From: Sthenelais limicola
Taxonomy: Eukaryota > Annelida > Polychaeta > Phyllodocida > Sigalionidae
NCBI GenBank assembly: GCA_942159475.1
Contig: OW804099.1
Location: 14,452,999 to 14,516,998 of the forward strand
DNA: 64,000 nucleotides
Reading direction: 5' to 3'
In this document: positions 9,364 through 19,701 of the stretch, in pieces
How positions within the stretch are numbered: the stretch's first letter is position 1
How the letters are laid out: each line of letters opens with the position of its first letter
The notes under the pieces: generated by a model
Databases searched by the model: none
Told to the model about the DNA's origin: nothing
What the model saw: the letters and a program-made list of their open reading frames with translations, nothing else
Position numbers and translations under genes: made by a program

Positions 9364-9788
9364 TGTAGTGGGTCCGCCACCCGGAATACAGCGAGGCTGT
9401 CGACTATCGCCAAACACCATCCAGGCTACGACAGCGGGGGCACTTCTACCAGCGCTGGAGACGACTACCACCAGTTCCGGCCAGTTCCGTCAGGGGGCGA
9501 CATACGACCACCGTGCAGACGACACTGCAGACACCCTCCGACGGACGGTAGGCGGAGGATACTACTACCTCCGCAAGGGGATCCAGGCTTCGCTTAACAC
9601 TACGGACTCGAGCCGCGCCGCGGACCGAGATACTTCTGTTGTTCAAATTAAGCACCCTTGCTTCAGTGACAATACCTTTGTAACTGTATACCTTTGGGAA
9701 ATAAACCAGGTTCAAACGAATCTCCTCGTATTCGTGATTCTTTACGGAATTTCGTAACCTCGCGCCCACGAATCTGCGGTTCACTACA
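9364..9788 (+). repeat. 5' LTR (425 bp)
   Basis: It begins TGTAGTGGG and ends TTCACTACA, so the termini form the short inverted repeat TGTAGT/ACTACA. The first 363 bp recur at 23351-23713. An AATAAA at 9699-9704 may serve as the polyadenylation signal. No clear TATA box was seen. Confidence 0.92.
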
Positions 9789-9789
9789 T

Positions 9790-9804
9790 TGGTGCCGTGA
9801 GCCT
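9790..9804 (+). other. tRNA primer binding site
   Basis: TGGTGCCGTGAGCC lies one base after the 5' LTR. The leading TGG pairs with the CCA end of a tRNA, as in most LTR elements. The tRNA species was not identified. Confidence 0.7.
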
Positions 9805-9856
9805 AGGGCCGAGTAGGGAAGTTCCCGAAAGGATCCCCGATGCTGAGAGTCAGACG

Positions 9857-11890
9857 ATGACTCTTGGCGACGAGGAAGCAGCCAAGGCCGCGGCCAAGGC
9901 TGAAGCCGAGCAGCGAGCATGCGAGGCTCTCGCTCAGATGTTAACGAGACGTCAGGGCGATGCGCAAAATTTTGCGAACGACTCATTTGCTCAACTAGAG
10001 CAAGTAGTTGCACACATAGACAATATGCGTGCCGACGGATTGATCGTCAATCCGGACACACAAAGCTTGGTTGAGAAACTAGTAGCTATTGTTTTAGGGT
10101 TGCGCTCGTGTTACAACGAGGACAATCTTCGCAAGCTCGTAGAGCGTGCGGGTTTCAGCGTCGAAACAGGCGAGGCGGATGGGTCGGAGCTTTCCGATGT
10201 TAAGCCGCCGGAAACCGTCAAAACAGCAGTCCCGCTGGGACAGAGCGATGACGCGAAGGTCATGATGGACCAGTTGACTACCGTTCTTTGTTCTTACGAC
10301 AAGACGGGAGAACCACCAGGCGAAATCGCTGAAGGTGAAATTCGAGGAACACTCGACTTACTGTGGGTAATGCACGAACAACTTCCGTTGAAGCGTGTGC
10401 AGCGGCTGTATCGTGGTCTACACGAACATGCGGTTTGCCCTCAATATCTGATCGATATGTTGGATCGGAGATATCCTGCGATTCTGCCTCAAGGTAGCCC
10501 GGATCCGCGAGTGCAACAGCCTTCGCAGAGTACGGACAGCACGGAAATGCGAGCCCAGGGCTTGCCTAGCACTCCGGCAGGTTTCAAGACTGCAGGAAGA
10601 AGAGTCGACTTCGTAGATTCGTCTCCTTCGGACAATGGTCTCAACTACTCGTTGACTAATGTTTCGATTCCATTGTTGGACAACGATTTACAGGCCAAAC
10701 AGGGTTTGTCAACTGGTCACGAACCAGACTACCGTTCGACGGGACCAACGAGCACTACGAAGTGTAGGCGTTCGATGATGCCCGAGATGGAAGCTAGTGT
10801 TGTGTATAACGAAGACCGCCCTGCGGAAGTTCGTTTATACGGATCAACGGGCAAGGGAGAAAATCCTAAACCTAAAAATCTCAAACCTTTTCGCAATGGG
10901 GAGGATTGGGAAGAGTATCTCGCATCCGCGATAAATTATGCCGAACTTTGCGGTTGGCAGGAGGAAACGCTGATGCGCGAACTCATTATGGCGACTTCAC
11001 GACATGTGAACCAGTCTACTTGGGGAAATTCTAGGTCCCTAACGTTAAGTGACGTGGTGACGAGGCTTCATGTCATCTTGGACACAAAGACCGAAGAACA
11101 ACGCCAGGAGGAATACCGCAGCCGTGTTCAACAACCTGGCGAATCACTTCAACACTATGGTGAGGCTCTACTGACCTTGTGCAAACGTGCGTACGAGGGA
11201 CAATACCTCGAACATATGAAGAAGGAGTCTATCCGAATCTTCTGCACGGGCTTAGAAGACAAATTTCTGGGCATGTGGGTGCAAACTAATCGCCCAAAGT
11301 CTATGCAGGATTGCGTAGATCTCGCAACAGATTTCGTGCGAGCAGGTGGCCCGGAAGCATATCAGCGCGTCTTGGGTTCCACGCCGGGACAGTCCTCTAA
11401 ATTTAAAACTAGAGGATATAAGTTCTACGGACAGAGAAAGGACAAGGAGCGGAAGGCTTCTTACGCGGCTGCGGAAGCAGAAGCGCAGTCCGACTCTGAC
11501 TTGTCAGCGGACGAGACTTCGGGGGCGTCTACTGCGACCGAAGTCCCGGATTCTGATTCGGAATCGGAGTTGATAGCCGATTTCGCGGCCTTCCAGGCTA
11601 TGCGGAAGGACGTGCGAAAGGATGACAGTAAAAAGTCGGACCGTAGCACGAAAAAGGCTTGGGATAAAACCAAGACTTTGTCCAAATCTTCCAAGAAGAT
11701 AGTCACGAAAACTGACTACAGGAAGAAAGACACGAAAGCGACTCGTCCAGAGCCAGCTTGTTGGCTTTGTGGGAAAACTACCCACCTGCAAGCCAGTTGT
11801 CAATACCTTAAAAAGTTTCGCGCTTTCGTCGCGAAAGAAATTGGTGAGGACTCAAATTCCCTGGAAGATAAATCAACTAAGGGAAATTGA
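9857..11890 (+). CDS. gag: Gag polyprotein of the Ty3/Gypsy element
   Basis: The open frame runs from a GTG at 9797, next to the primer binding site, but the first ATG is at 9857, giving about 677 residues. The N-terminal third is alanine- and glutamate-rich. The middle, around the segment encoding LKPFRNGEDWEEYL (near 10,880) to DCVDLATDFVRAG (near 11,340), has the pattern of a retrotransposon capsid domain. A basic and serine-rich stretch follows, then a CCHC zinc knuckle (C-x2-C-x4-H-x4-C, CWLCGKTTHLQASC) about 30 residues from the end. By family knowledge it forms the cytoplasmic particle and packages RNA. The frame is intact. It ends in TGA directly after a slippery heptamer, so some ribosomes probably pass into pol. 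Confidence 0.88.
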   Translation: MTLGDEEAAKAAAKAEAEQRACEALAQMLTRRQGDAQNFANDSFAQLEQVVAHIDNMRADGLIVNPDTQSLVEKLVAIVLGLRSCYNEDNLRKLVERAGFSVETGEADGSELSDVKPPETVKTAVPLGQSDDAKVMMDQLTTVLCSYDKTGEPPGEIAEGEIRGTLDLLWVMHEQLPLKRVQRLYRGLHEHAVCPQYLIDMLDRRYPAILPQGSPDPRVQQPSQSTDSTEMRAQGLPSTPAGFKTAGRRVDFVDSSPSDNGLNYSLTNVSIPLLDNDLQAKQGLSTGHEPDYRSTGPTSTTKCRRSMMPEMEASVVYNEDRPAEVRLYGSTGKGENPKPKNLKPFRNGEDWEEYLASAINYAELCGWQEETLMRELIMATSRHVNQSTWGNSRSLTLSDVVTRLHVILDTKTEEQRQEEYRSRVQQPGESLQHYGEALLTLCKRAYEGQYLEHMKKESIRIFCTGLEDKFLGMWVQTNRPKSMQDCVDLATDFVRAGGPEAYQRVLGSTPGQSSKFKTRGYKFYGQRKDKERKASYAAAEAEAQSDSDLSADETSGASTATEVPDSDSESELIADFAAFQAMRKDVRKDDSKKSDRSTKKAWDKTKTLSKSSKKIVTKTDYRKKDTKATRPEPACWLCGKTTHLQASCQYLKKFRAFVAKEIGEDSNSLEDKSTKGN

Positions 11891-11925
11891 CGTGGGTCTC
11901 GCAAGGAAGCGGTGACGAGACCCGC
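11881..11925 (+). promoter_or_regulatory. Probable -1 ribosomal frameshift signal at gag/pol
   Basis: GGGAAAT (11881-11887) fits X-XXY-YYZ in the gag frame and lies immediately before the gag TGA (11888-11890). The pol frame is closed by a TAA at 11878-11880, so the shift must happen in this ten-base window. Downstream, GTGGGTCTCG (11892-11901) can pair with CGAGACCCGC (11916-11925): ten pairs including one G-U, around a 14-base loop, 4 bases after the heptamer (6 if only the central eight pairs form). All three classical parts of a -1 frameshift site are present. Confidence 0.75.
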
Positions 11926-14900
11926 AAGTTCGACGGAACTCATGACGGGAGGGGGAACCCTTCCGTAGCCCGCTCGGGCAAAAGACCTCCAGAAGGGTCG
12001 TACAATCTGGGGAGGTCAGGTAGGCAGGCAGAACGGAACAAGGAGAAAACTGGGGTGATGGAGGGTGAGGACCCGACAAGGCCCGCAGACACGAAACCTT
12101 GGTCTAAGGAGTCGGTTAGTAGCGTTCGAGCCATTCCACGCGATCGTGGAATGTGTTTGGACGGCCGCTATACTGACGCTGGCACGGCGCTGCTCGCGGT
12201 TAGCTCTACCGTGGGTGGGGAACGCTGTGTTAAGAATTTGACTAGTTCTGCGGCCAGCCGGGATCTCTCTATTCCTATCGACGTGGTAGCGATAGTGGAT
12301 AGATGGTACGTACCTGTCACAGTGGGTACTAGGCGAGGAGAATTTTTATACGACACAGGTGCAACTACCTCACTAGTGTCTAAACAATTCTATGAATCGC
12401 TAGCTCGCAAGCCCGACCTGCTCGCTTCGCGGGTCCGGGTAAAACCACTTGCGGGTGGTACTCCAGTGACGATGGGGTATGCGGTCTTTGACTTTGAGAT
12501 CGCAGGGCGTTCGTATCCGAACGCCTGTCTCGTAGTCCATGGTCTAGGCAGCGGGGAGGAGGCCGTGCTGGGCCAAGACTTCATGTGGCGCTATGATACT
12601 AGCATGACGGGGCCTGGGAAGATGCTCTTGGAAGGAGGCAAGAATCACGTATTCTGTCGACGGAAAGGAGCGATATCGACTGCATTCCTATGGGAGGATG
12701 TGCGGTTGGCCGCGTTCGAGGTAAAGGTCGCGTCTGTGGATGTGTCCCTACCCGAGAACGACGTGGGCTATATCATGGAGTCAGATGTAGGGTTACAAGT
12801 AGACGGTCTCGTGGAGGGTTGCGATACATATGTATCGTCTGCTCACTGCCACGAGCTTCCTATTATGAATCCAACGGGACTTGCAATAGTCATGCCACGC
12901 GGGACGCCCGTGGCATCCGCTTATGAGGTAGCGGCAAACTTCACGGGTGACTATTCGCATCTGGCGGATTCGAGAGCAGAGTCCGTGAACGGGTCCAGCA
13001 CGGGGGGTAAGCGAAAGCTGACCCCCGATAGCTGTTCAATTACTAGCATCCCTGAACTGGAATCTATCATAGAGGGCGCTGAAGTAGCGGATACTGAAAC
13101 CTTGAAAGAGGTGCGCGAGTTGGTATACGCGAAAAAGCGGGTGTTCAGATTGCAAGGTAAACAATTGGGGTTTACGAACAGGGTTCTACACTCCATCGAC
13201 ACGGGTGACACTAAGCCTATAAAGTTACCTTTTCGTCGAGTTCCCTTGGCAAAACAGGAGGCTCTGGACTCCCAGGTCAGTAAGATGCTAGCGGAGGATA
13301 AGATCGAGGAGGGAAACGGCCCGTGGGCCTTCCCCACGGTTCTTGTTCCGAAACCGGATGGTTCAACTAGGGTTTGCGTTGATTTCAGGAGACGGAACAA
13401 TGTGACACGAAAAGACTCGTACCCACTACCGCGGATAGACGACTGTCTAGAAGCGCTTGGTGGCAATGCGTGGTTTTGTACCCTAGATCTGGAGAGTGGC
13501 TATTGGCAAATAGCCATGGATCCGGACAGTAAGGAGAAAACGGCTTTCACTACTTCCACGGGGTTATACCAGTTTAAGGTGATGCCGTTTGGTCTTTGCA
13601 ACGCCCCGGCCACGTTTCAGAAAATGATGACGGAGGTTCTCCGGGGGCTTAATGGCAAGATCTGCGTCGTCTATCTAGACGATGTGATCATTTATGGTGC
13701 AACTATCTATGATGCGATTACGAACACGGGGTTAGTGTTTGATAGGTTGATGGCGTACGGCCTTAAGTTGAAACCGAAAAAGTGTTGCCTCTTCCGTAAA
13801 GAGGTACAGTACTTGGGTCGCATCGTATCTAAGGAGGGGATACGGGCGGATCCGGAGAAGACGCGAGCGGTTGTAACTTGGCCTATTCCGTTGACAGTGA
13901 AGGACATCAGATCATTTCTGGGCTTTGCTTCATATTACCGTCAGTTCATTTCGAGTTTTAATGATCTCGTGCGGCCATTGCGGGAAACTGCAACAGCCGG
14001 GCAGAAGGTACTACGGTATAAGCTTACTTGGAATAGTGAGCTCGATGATGCATTCGAGGCTACGAAGAAAGCCTTGCTGTCCACGTCCGTCTTGGCGTAT
14101 CCACGAGCGTCTGGCCAGTTTATTCTGGATACGGATGCGAGTGGTACGGCCATGGGGGCGGTCCTATCGCAGGTTCAGGACGAGCAAGAGCGGGTGATCG
14201 CATACGCCAGTAATTCGCTCTCGAAATCGCAGAAAAACTACTGTACTACGTACAGGGAGCTGCTAGCGGTCGTATATTATGTGAGGAAATTCAAACATTA
14301 TTTATACGGCGCAGACTTCATAGTCCGTACGGACCACTCGTCTCTTACGTGGCTTATGACCTTCAAGGAACCAGAAAATATGCTGGCTCGTTGGTTGCTG
14401 GACTTACAGCAGTACGGGGTTACCAACAAAGGTGTTATTCAACACCGCCCGGGCAAGAAGCATGAAAATGCGGACGGCCTCTCTCGTAGACCCTACAGTC
14501 GTTGTAAACGTACAGATTGCGATGATTGTTGGGCACACGAAGCCGCTATAGCTGGTTTCGTGGGGGAGGGGACAGGCACGGACGACAATCTCGTATCTGT
14601 AAACCAGACTATCCGTGAGCAACAGCGCACGGACGATACTATCAATCGTATCATGGGTTTCCTGGAAAAGAACCGGGAACCCGCAAATCTGACTAGTGAA
14701 AGTGATGAATTCAGAACAATCTGGAGTCACAAGACGGATTTGTGTTTAGAAGAAGGGGTACTCACTTTCAAGTGGAGAAAACCTTCGACTGGACATGTTT
14801 TCCCAAGGATCGTGTTGCCGTTTGACCAACGCCTATCTATGTTCAGGCGATATCACGGCCCGGCCTCAGCGGGACACTTTGGGCACGCCAGAACAAAAGA

Positions 14901-15150
14901 CGCTTTACGAAGAAGGTTCTTCTGGCCGGCTCAATCCGGGGACGTAAAAAGATGGATTCAGTTATGCCCCGAGTGTAATGTGCGAAAAACACGAAAAGGT
15001 GTCAATAAATCGCCATTGCAAAAAGAGCTCACGGGAGAGAGGTTCAGTAGAATCTCGATGGATATCCTTAGTGGCTTTAAGACTAGCACGAGAGGAAATG
15101 CTTGTGTATTGGTCATCGTGGATTACTTTTCGTGGATCGTGGATTACTAA
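11881..15150 (+). CDS. pol: Pol polyprotein, first part: protease, reverse transcriptase, RNase H, start of integrase
   Basis: pol lies in the -1 frame relative to gag and has no ATG of its own at the junction; it is read by frameshift. Domains, counting from 11887: aspartic protease with DTGA at residues ~156-159; reverse transcriptase with the LDLESGYWQI block and catalytic YLDD at 596-599; RNase H with TDAS near 750; integrase zinc-binding HHCC (H990, H997 and the later C-P-E-C pair); and the first integrase catalytic aspartate at 1059. Together these copy the RNA into DNA and insert it. The frame ends early at TAA 15148-15150, because ATCGTGGATTAC occurs at 15115-15126 and again at 15136-15147, a short imperfect duplication that changes frame. 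The rest of integrase follows in another frame. Confidence 0.88.
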   Translation, partial: GKLTWVSQGSGDETRKFDGTHDGRGNPSVARSGKRPPEGSYNLGRSGRQAERNKEKTGVMEGEDPTRPADTKPWSKESVSSVRAIPRDRGMCLDGRYTDAGTALLAVSSTVGGERCVKNLTSSAASRDLSIPIDVVAIVDRWYVPVTVGTRRGEFLYDTGATTSLVSKQFYESLARKPDLLASRVRVKPLAGGTPVTMGYAVFDFEIAGRSYPNACLVVHGLGSGEEAVLGQDFMWRYDTSMTGPGKMLLEGGKNHVFCRRKGAISTAFLWEDVRLAAFEVKVASVDVSLPENDVGYIMESDVGLQVDGLVEGCDTYVSSAHCHELPIMNPTGLAIVMPRGTPVASAYEVAANFTGDYSHLADSRAESVNGSSTGGKRKLTPDSCSITSIPELESIIEGAEVADTETLKEVRELVYAKKRVFRLQGKQLGFTNRVLHSIDTGDTKPIKLPFRRVPLAKQEALDSQVSKMLAEDKIEEGNGPWAFPTVLVPKPDGSTRVCVDFRRRNNVTRKDSYPLPRIDDCLEALGGNAWFCTLDLESGYWQIAMDPDSKEKTAFTTSTGLYQFKVMPFGLCNAPATFQKMMTEVLRGLNGKICVVYLDDVIIYGATIYDAITNTGLVFDRLMAYGLKLKPKKCCLFRKEVQYLGRIVSKEGIRADPEKTRAVVTWPIPLTVKDIRSFLGFASYYRQFISSFNDLVRPLRETATAGQKVLRYKLTWNSELDDAFEATKKALLSTSVLAYPRASGQFILDTDASGTAMGAVLSQVQDEQERVIAYASNSLSKSQKNYCTTYRELLAVVYYVRKFKHYLYGADFIVRTDHSSLTWLMTFKEPENMLARWLLDLQQYGVTNKGVIQHRPGKKHENADGLSRRPYSRCKRTDCDDCWAHEAAIAGFVGEGTGTDDNLVSVNQTIREQQRTDDTINRIMGFLEKNREPANLTSESDEFRTIWSHKTDLCLEEGVLTFKWRKPSTGHVFPRIVLPFDQRLSMFRRYHGPASAGHFGHARTKDALRRRFFWPAQSGDVKRWIQLCPECNVRKTRKGVNKSPLQKELTGERFSRISMDILSGFKTSTRGNACVLVIVDYFSWIVDY

Positions 15151-15732
15151 GTGGTCGGAAGCATACTGCTTACCGAACCATAAGGCGGCGACAGTCGCCT
15201 GGACAGTATTTCGCAATTGGATCCTGCGGTTTGGCGCACCCCGAGCGATACAAACTGATGGGGGCCCAGAGTTTGATGGAGAATTATTCCGGGAACTCTG
15301 CAATCTCTACGACACGAAGAAACAGACAACTCTCCCATATAGGCCACAGGCAAACGGGCAGGCAGAAAGGTTTAATCGTGTTCTCGTGGAACAGCTCTCG
15401 TGTTATGCGGATTATGGCGCGGATGATTGGGACACTTATATCCCATGCATCGCGGCGGCATATAATAATACGATTAACGCGAGTACGGGCTGCACTCCTC
15501 ATTCCGTGGTTTTCGGAACGGAGGCATATACACCTGCGGATCTAATTCATGGTGTACCTCAAAATGGCTTGGACTTCCCCTCCGGCTCAGGTTTCATCGA
15601 GGATCTTCGTAAAAATTTACGGAAGTCGCACGAATATGTGCGTCGTACGTTGAAGAAAACGGCCATCGCTCAGAAACGCCATTTTGATTTGTCCGCAACA
15701 AACCGGTCATTTGAAGTGGGGGACTGGATATA
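15151..15732 (+). pseudogene. pol: Pol, second part: integrase catalytic core, out of frame
   Basis: This continues the integrase in the +1 frame relative to the first part. It carries the second catalytic aspartate (codon 15257, in QTDGGPEF) and the catalytic glutamate (codon 15365, in QANGQAERF), with 35 residues between them, the canonical D,D-35-E spacing. No catalytic residue is lost; only the frame is. The fragment stops making sense at 15733 where a DNA transposon has inserted, just before the C-terminal GPY/F module. Confidence 0.85.
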
Positions 15733-18566
15733 TGGGTCAGTTTTTTCAAGTGTGCTGTTTTGCCTAAATATCATATTTTCTACCATATCATGGTCGATAT
15801 GCATTGGATCTGAGAGATGTTAGTCTCATTTCATTCCTATGAACAAGGGCTTTCATTCCATGCAACTTTTCCTAGGCTGATTTCAATATTTAGTGCGTTA
15901 AAATTCTAAAAACTGATTTTTTGCATCATTTTTCAATAGAAAAAGCCAATGAAGTAAAATATAAATGATTTTCACAATGCCTAGAACATTCTTCTACATG
16001 TTTTATTTCATTTCTCCAATACATCTAGGACTAAATTAGTTATTAAATACTTTTTGAGCATATGTACATGGTAACGACCTCCACAGTGACCTTCAATAAT
16101 TTCCAACAATCACAGTAACGCAGGAAATCCCTTCTTTTAAATGAATGGTTAAAATATATATTTTTGTAATATCTCATCTAAAACTGTATATTGAAGATGG
16201 TATACATGTATTGTTCACTGCATAAAAAAATCCACCTGATATTTTCAAAACTTTTGGGTGAGTGAGAGGTCATTGTCTGGAACCCTTATTTTCCAACCAA
16301 AAGGGATTTCATGCGTTACTGCTGAAAAATAATGCATGCAGGATAAACAAATAAAGTAAGATACTTCATATCACCATGTTCTTGTCCCATCTCAATCTCT
16401 CTTATGACATCACTATAAAATTTCGTGATAATCTTGATTCAGGACAAATAACAGGCCAATAATCCTTAAAATATCCCTTAATAACGCATGAAAGCCCTAT
16501 ATAAACTGACAGTAACACATATGCAGATATACAAGAAAGGGTGGCCCAATATATTTATTTGGCTGTATTTCTGGTTTGAAAATGATTATAAATTAGTTGA
16601 GATTTTATTTGAAATGATTCAAAGCATATAACCTGTTCAACTGATGTATTTGTGTGTGTGTATAAGCATAACGCATGAAGGCCCTTCAATTATCATGACA
16701 TAGGGTGGCTCAAAAGATGTCAAGGGATCTCTCTTTGAGTTGAAATTAATTACATATTAGTTGCAATTGCATTTGTAATTATTTAAAGCAAGGTGAAGCT
16801 CGTTTTTATTTTATAAAACCTGTTCAACTGAATTATGGTTCTTTTGGTTTACATGGTAACGCATGAAATCCCATCCATAACCATGACATAGGGTGGCCCA
16901 ACATTTATATCTCAGGCTCTCTCTTTAGAATCAATGTAATTATGCATTAATTTTGATTTTTTTCCCCAATTATCTATAGCAAGGGGTGATGGATTTAATT
17001 TCATATTGGCTGTTTGATTAAATGGTTATTGTGTTGGTTTACACAATCACGCATGAAATCCCATCAATGGTCTCGTCATAGGGTGGGTCCAAAATATATT
17101 TTTAGCTGTCTCTTTGGATTAAAAGTCATTATGAATTAGTTGTTAATCCATTTGATATGAGTTAAAGCAAGCTGATGCTATTGTTACTTCATGAAGCCTA
17201 TTCAACTAAATTACTATTGTGTTTTCCAACATAGTAACGCATGAAATCCCTTCAATAATCATGACAAATGGTGGCCCAAAATATAAATCTTGGGCTCTAA
17301 TCTTTGGGTTGAAAGGAATTATACATTAATCGTGATGCCATTAGTAATGATTTAATGCAATGGGATGATACTTTTTATTTCATAAAGGTTGCTCAACTAA
17401 ATTAATATTGGTTGGGTACATACAATCATGCATGAAATCCCATTGATTGTCTAGCCATAGGGTGGCCCAAAATATATTTCTAGCTGTTTCTTTGAATTAA
17501 AAGTCATTAGAAACTAGTTGTTATTCCATTTGATATGATTTAAACTAAGTTGATGCTATTTTTACTCCATGAAGCCTGTTCAACTAAATTACTATTGTGT
17601 TTTCCAACATAGTAACACATGAAATCCCTTCAATAATCATGACAGAGTGTCCCAACATATAAATCTTGGGCTCTCTCATTTGGTTGAAAGGAATTATCCA
17701 TTAACCTTGATGACATTAGTAATTATTTAATTTTTATTTCAAAAAGGTTGTTCAACTAAATTAATATTGTGTGGTTTTATAGAATCACGCATGAAATCCC
17801 ACTAATGGTCTTGACATAGGGTGGCCCAAAATATATTTTTAGCTGTATCTTTGCATTAAAAGTCATTGTAAACTAGTTGTTGGTCCATTTCATATGATAT
17901 AAAGCAAGTTGATGCTATGTTTATTTCATGAAGCCTGTTCAACTAAATTAGTATTTTGTTTTCCAACATAGTAACGCATGAAATCCCTTAATAATCATGA
18001 CAGAGGGTGGCCCAAAATATATATCTTGGGCTCTCTCTTTAGGTTGAAAGTAATTATAAATTAATCTTGGTTCCATTTCTAATGATATAACTTTAATTTG
18101 AAGCCAGATGAAGGTATTTCTATTCCATAAAGGTTGTTCAACCGATGTATTACTGTGTTTCATGCATAAAATCCCTTCCCTAGGCACAACATAAGGAGCA
18201 AAAATATATATCTTCAGCTGTAATTTTCGATTGAAAGTAGTAATAAATTTATGCTTATTTATGCTCATATGAGCATCAAACATACAGGTTATAGGTTTTA
18301 CAAGTAATTCCCTTCAGTTTAATTAAATGGTTTCAATATTTTCCAACAAAATTGGGATTTCACGTGTGACTGTATAAAAGAGGAAATTAAAAACTGACAT
18401 AAAAAGACAACCACAGGTCCGAATTTGTTGGAATAAAACTTTCCCAGAATGTCAAGACCAGTATATTATGATCCAAGGCAAAAGAATTATATTTATAATA
18501 TTCTAAATTTTCCCCCTTACCCTGATCCAAAAATAGCAAAACAGCACACTTGAAAAAACTGACCCA
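15733..18566. mobile_element. Nested non-autonomous DNA transposon, 2,834 bp, 31-bp perfect TIRs
   Basis: The 31 bp at 15733-15763 (starting TGGGTCAGTTTTTTCAAG) are the exact reverse complement of 18536-18566. The left flank ends TA (15731-15732); the right flank starts CA (18567-18568), a one-base change from TA. Removing the element and one 2-bp target copy restores a single integrase frame across the junction, which supports a TA target duplication. No open frame resembling a transposase is present; the interior is AT-rich and largely a tandem array. TA targets are typical of Tc1/mariner-like transposases, but without the enzyme the superfamily remains open. It inserted after the young retrotransposon, so it must itself be recent. 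Confidence 0.9.
16480..18240. repeat. ~188-bp degenerate tandem repeat in alternating A/B types inside the nested transposon
   Basis: The anchor ACGCATGAAATCCC (with variants) recurs near 16490, 16670, 16858, 17048, 17236, 17428, 17616, 17788, 17973 and 18161, mostly 180-192 bp apart. From 16858 the units alternate: type A has TCAATAATCATGAC and GGGCTCTCTCTTT-like sequence, type B has GGTCT-GCCATAGGGTGG and TAGCTGT-like sequence with AAAAGTCATT. The true period is thus ~376 bp. A reversed copy of the anchor lies at about 16305-16320. Confidence 0.85.
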
Positions 18567-18568
18567 CA

Positions 18569-19147
18569 TAGATATTACCCACCAAAGGCGGCAAACAAAT
18601 ATGGTGCGAAGTGGGATGGTCCGTTTAAAATAACCCGTGCATTAGGAGGCAACTCCTATGTCGTAGATACCGCGGCCGGTGGTGTCAAGTGGAGTGGAGA
18701 TCTGATGAAATCCGTTCTTGACCCTGATAAGAGGGGAGAGCTCCGCAAAACGACCGGGTTGGAACAAGCTCCTGAGTATAGGAGGCTTGTGGCTGCTGGT
18801 AGAGATGTGGTGTCGCTGGAGAAGGGCAAGGCCGTGGCCGGCCAAGAGCTCGCTAAGTCGTTAGAGAAAACACTTCTCCGGAAAGTTAATCTCGCGAACA
18901 GGCGTGGCGCCCACCAAAACACAACAAGGGGTGTACGAGGGAGACCGTGTCCCCTCCAAAGCGACCAACTCCTCTACCGAACCAGCAGAACAAGGGTAGG
19001 AAACCCTTGGTACCTAAGGCAGACAAGCCCGATAAGCTTGTACAACGGGGTTCGGAGGTGCCGAATCCCACGAGGCCGCCCGATGTCGCGACGCGAGGCA
19101 TTGGCAAACGAGTCTCCAAGCGTCCGGTCAGGCTTGGGATCGGATAG
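18569..19147 (+). pseudogene. pol: Pol, third part: integrase C-terminal GPY/F module and tail
   Basis: Directly after the nested transposon, the integrase resumes with YYPPKAANKYG (codons from ~18573) and the WDGPF that marks the GPY/F module (18612-18626), the part that contacts DNA or chromatin in many Ty3/Gypsy integrases. The frame stays open to a TGA at 19710-19712, but after about 18,900 it turns into cysteine-, tryptophan- and arginine-rich text typical of a wrong frame. Another frame (from ~18890 to a TAG at 19145-19147) reads as a proline- and lysine-rich tail, such as PNQQNKGRKPLVPK, far more like a natural integrase end. I infer a third frame change near 18,890-18,945; the alternative is a tail running to 19,712. 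Confidence 0.7.
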
Positions 19148-19701
19148 CTCGGAGCGGCCGTTAGAGCCTCTATTTCAAATGACGAACACAAAAGGTCTGT
19201 TAACCCGGTCGTGTCTGTCGAAGACATGGGTTAAGAAAAAAAGTACACAACGAGAAGTCATTTTGGTCAATACGCTAGGAGAGTATTTCATATTTAACAC
19301 GAAGGTGTTACTAACCGTGGTTAAAGACCACGTATTTACATACGTACAACATTCGTATAGATCAACTATACGGAAGTTATCCAGTTTACGGGTAGCAATG
19401 TTCGTGGAGGCTGGACCCGACCAGGGCGCCACCTTCAGGCGATCTGTTGATCACATGACTGATCTTAGAGCATCTGCCTCCGAGACAGTCAGTCAAGCGA
19501 GAAGCGAGTTGGTGGCCACACGTAAGTGGCTCACATCAACCGCATTTTTGGCTTTTACACAGAGCAAGGAGAAATCCAGTTCACTGGTACGGACTTCGTG
19601 TTCGGGGACGAGACAAGGCGGACGGAAAAGAAAGGAGTGGGGACTGTCTCTGAGACGAGCCCCCTTCTACCGTAGGGTAGCATTCCGCAGTCACGCTCAT
19701 C
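19148..19701 (+). other. Spacer between pol and ORF3 with a splice-acceptor-like site
   Basis: If Pol ends at 19147 this is untranslated leader for ORF3. It contains a good acceptor-like run, TTTTTGGCTTTTACACAG, ending at about 19561, which could give a spliced ORF3 message in the way env messages are made in retroviruses. If instead the long frame is used, its TGA (19710-19712) overlaps the ORF3 ATG (19702) in ATGAGCGATGA, a layout compatible with termination-reinitiation. Confidence 0.35.

Noticed and set aside
9307..9757. 96- and 129-residue frames across the 5' LTR (repeated in the 3' LTR)
   Set aside because: They cross the LTR edge or follow from GC-rich LTR sequence; LTRs of this group do not code.
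15737..18566. Transposase gene in the nested 2.8-kb element
   Set aside because: Only short AT-rich frames (up to 111 residues) are present, all lying across the tandem units; none shows a DDE pattern.
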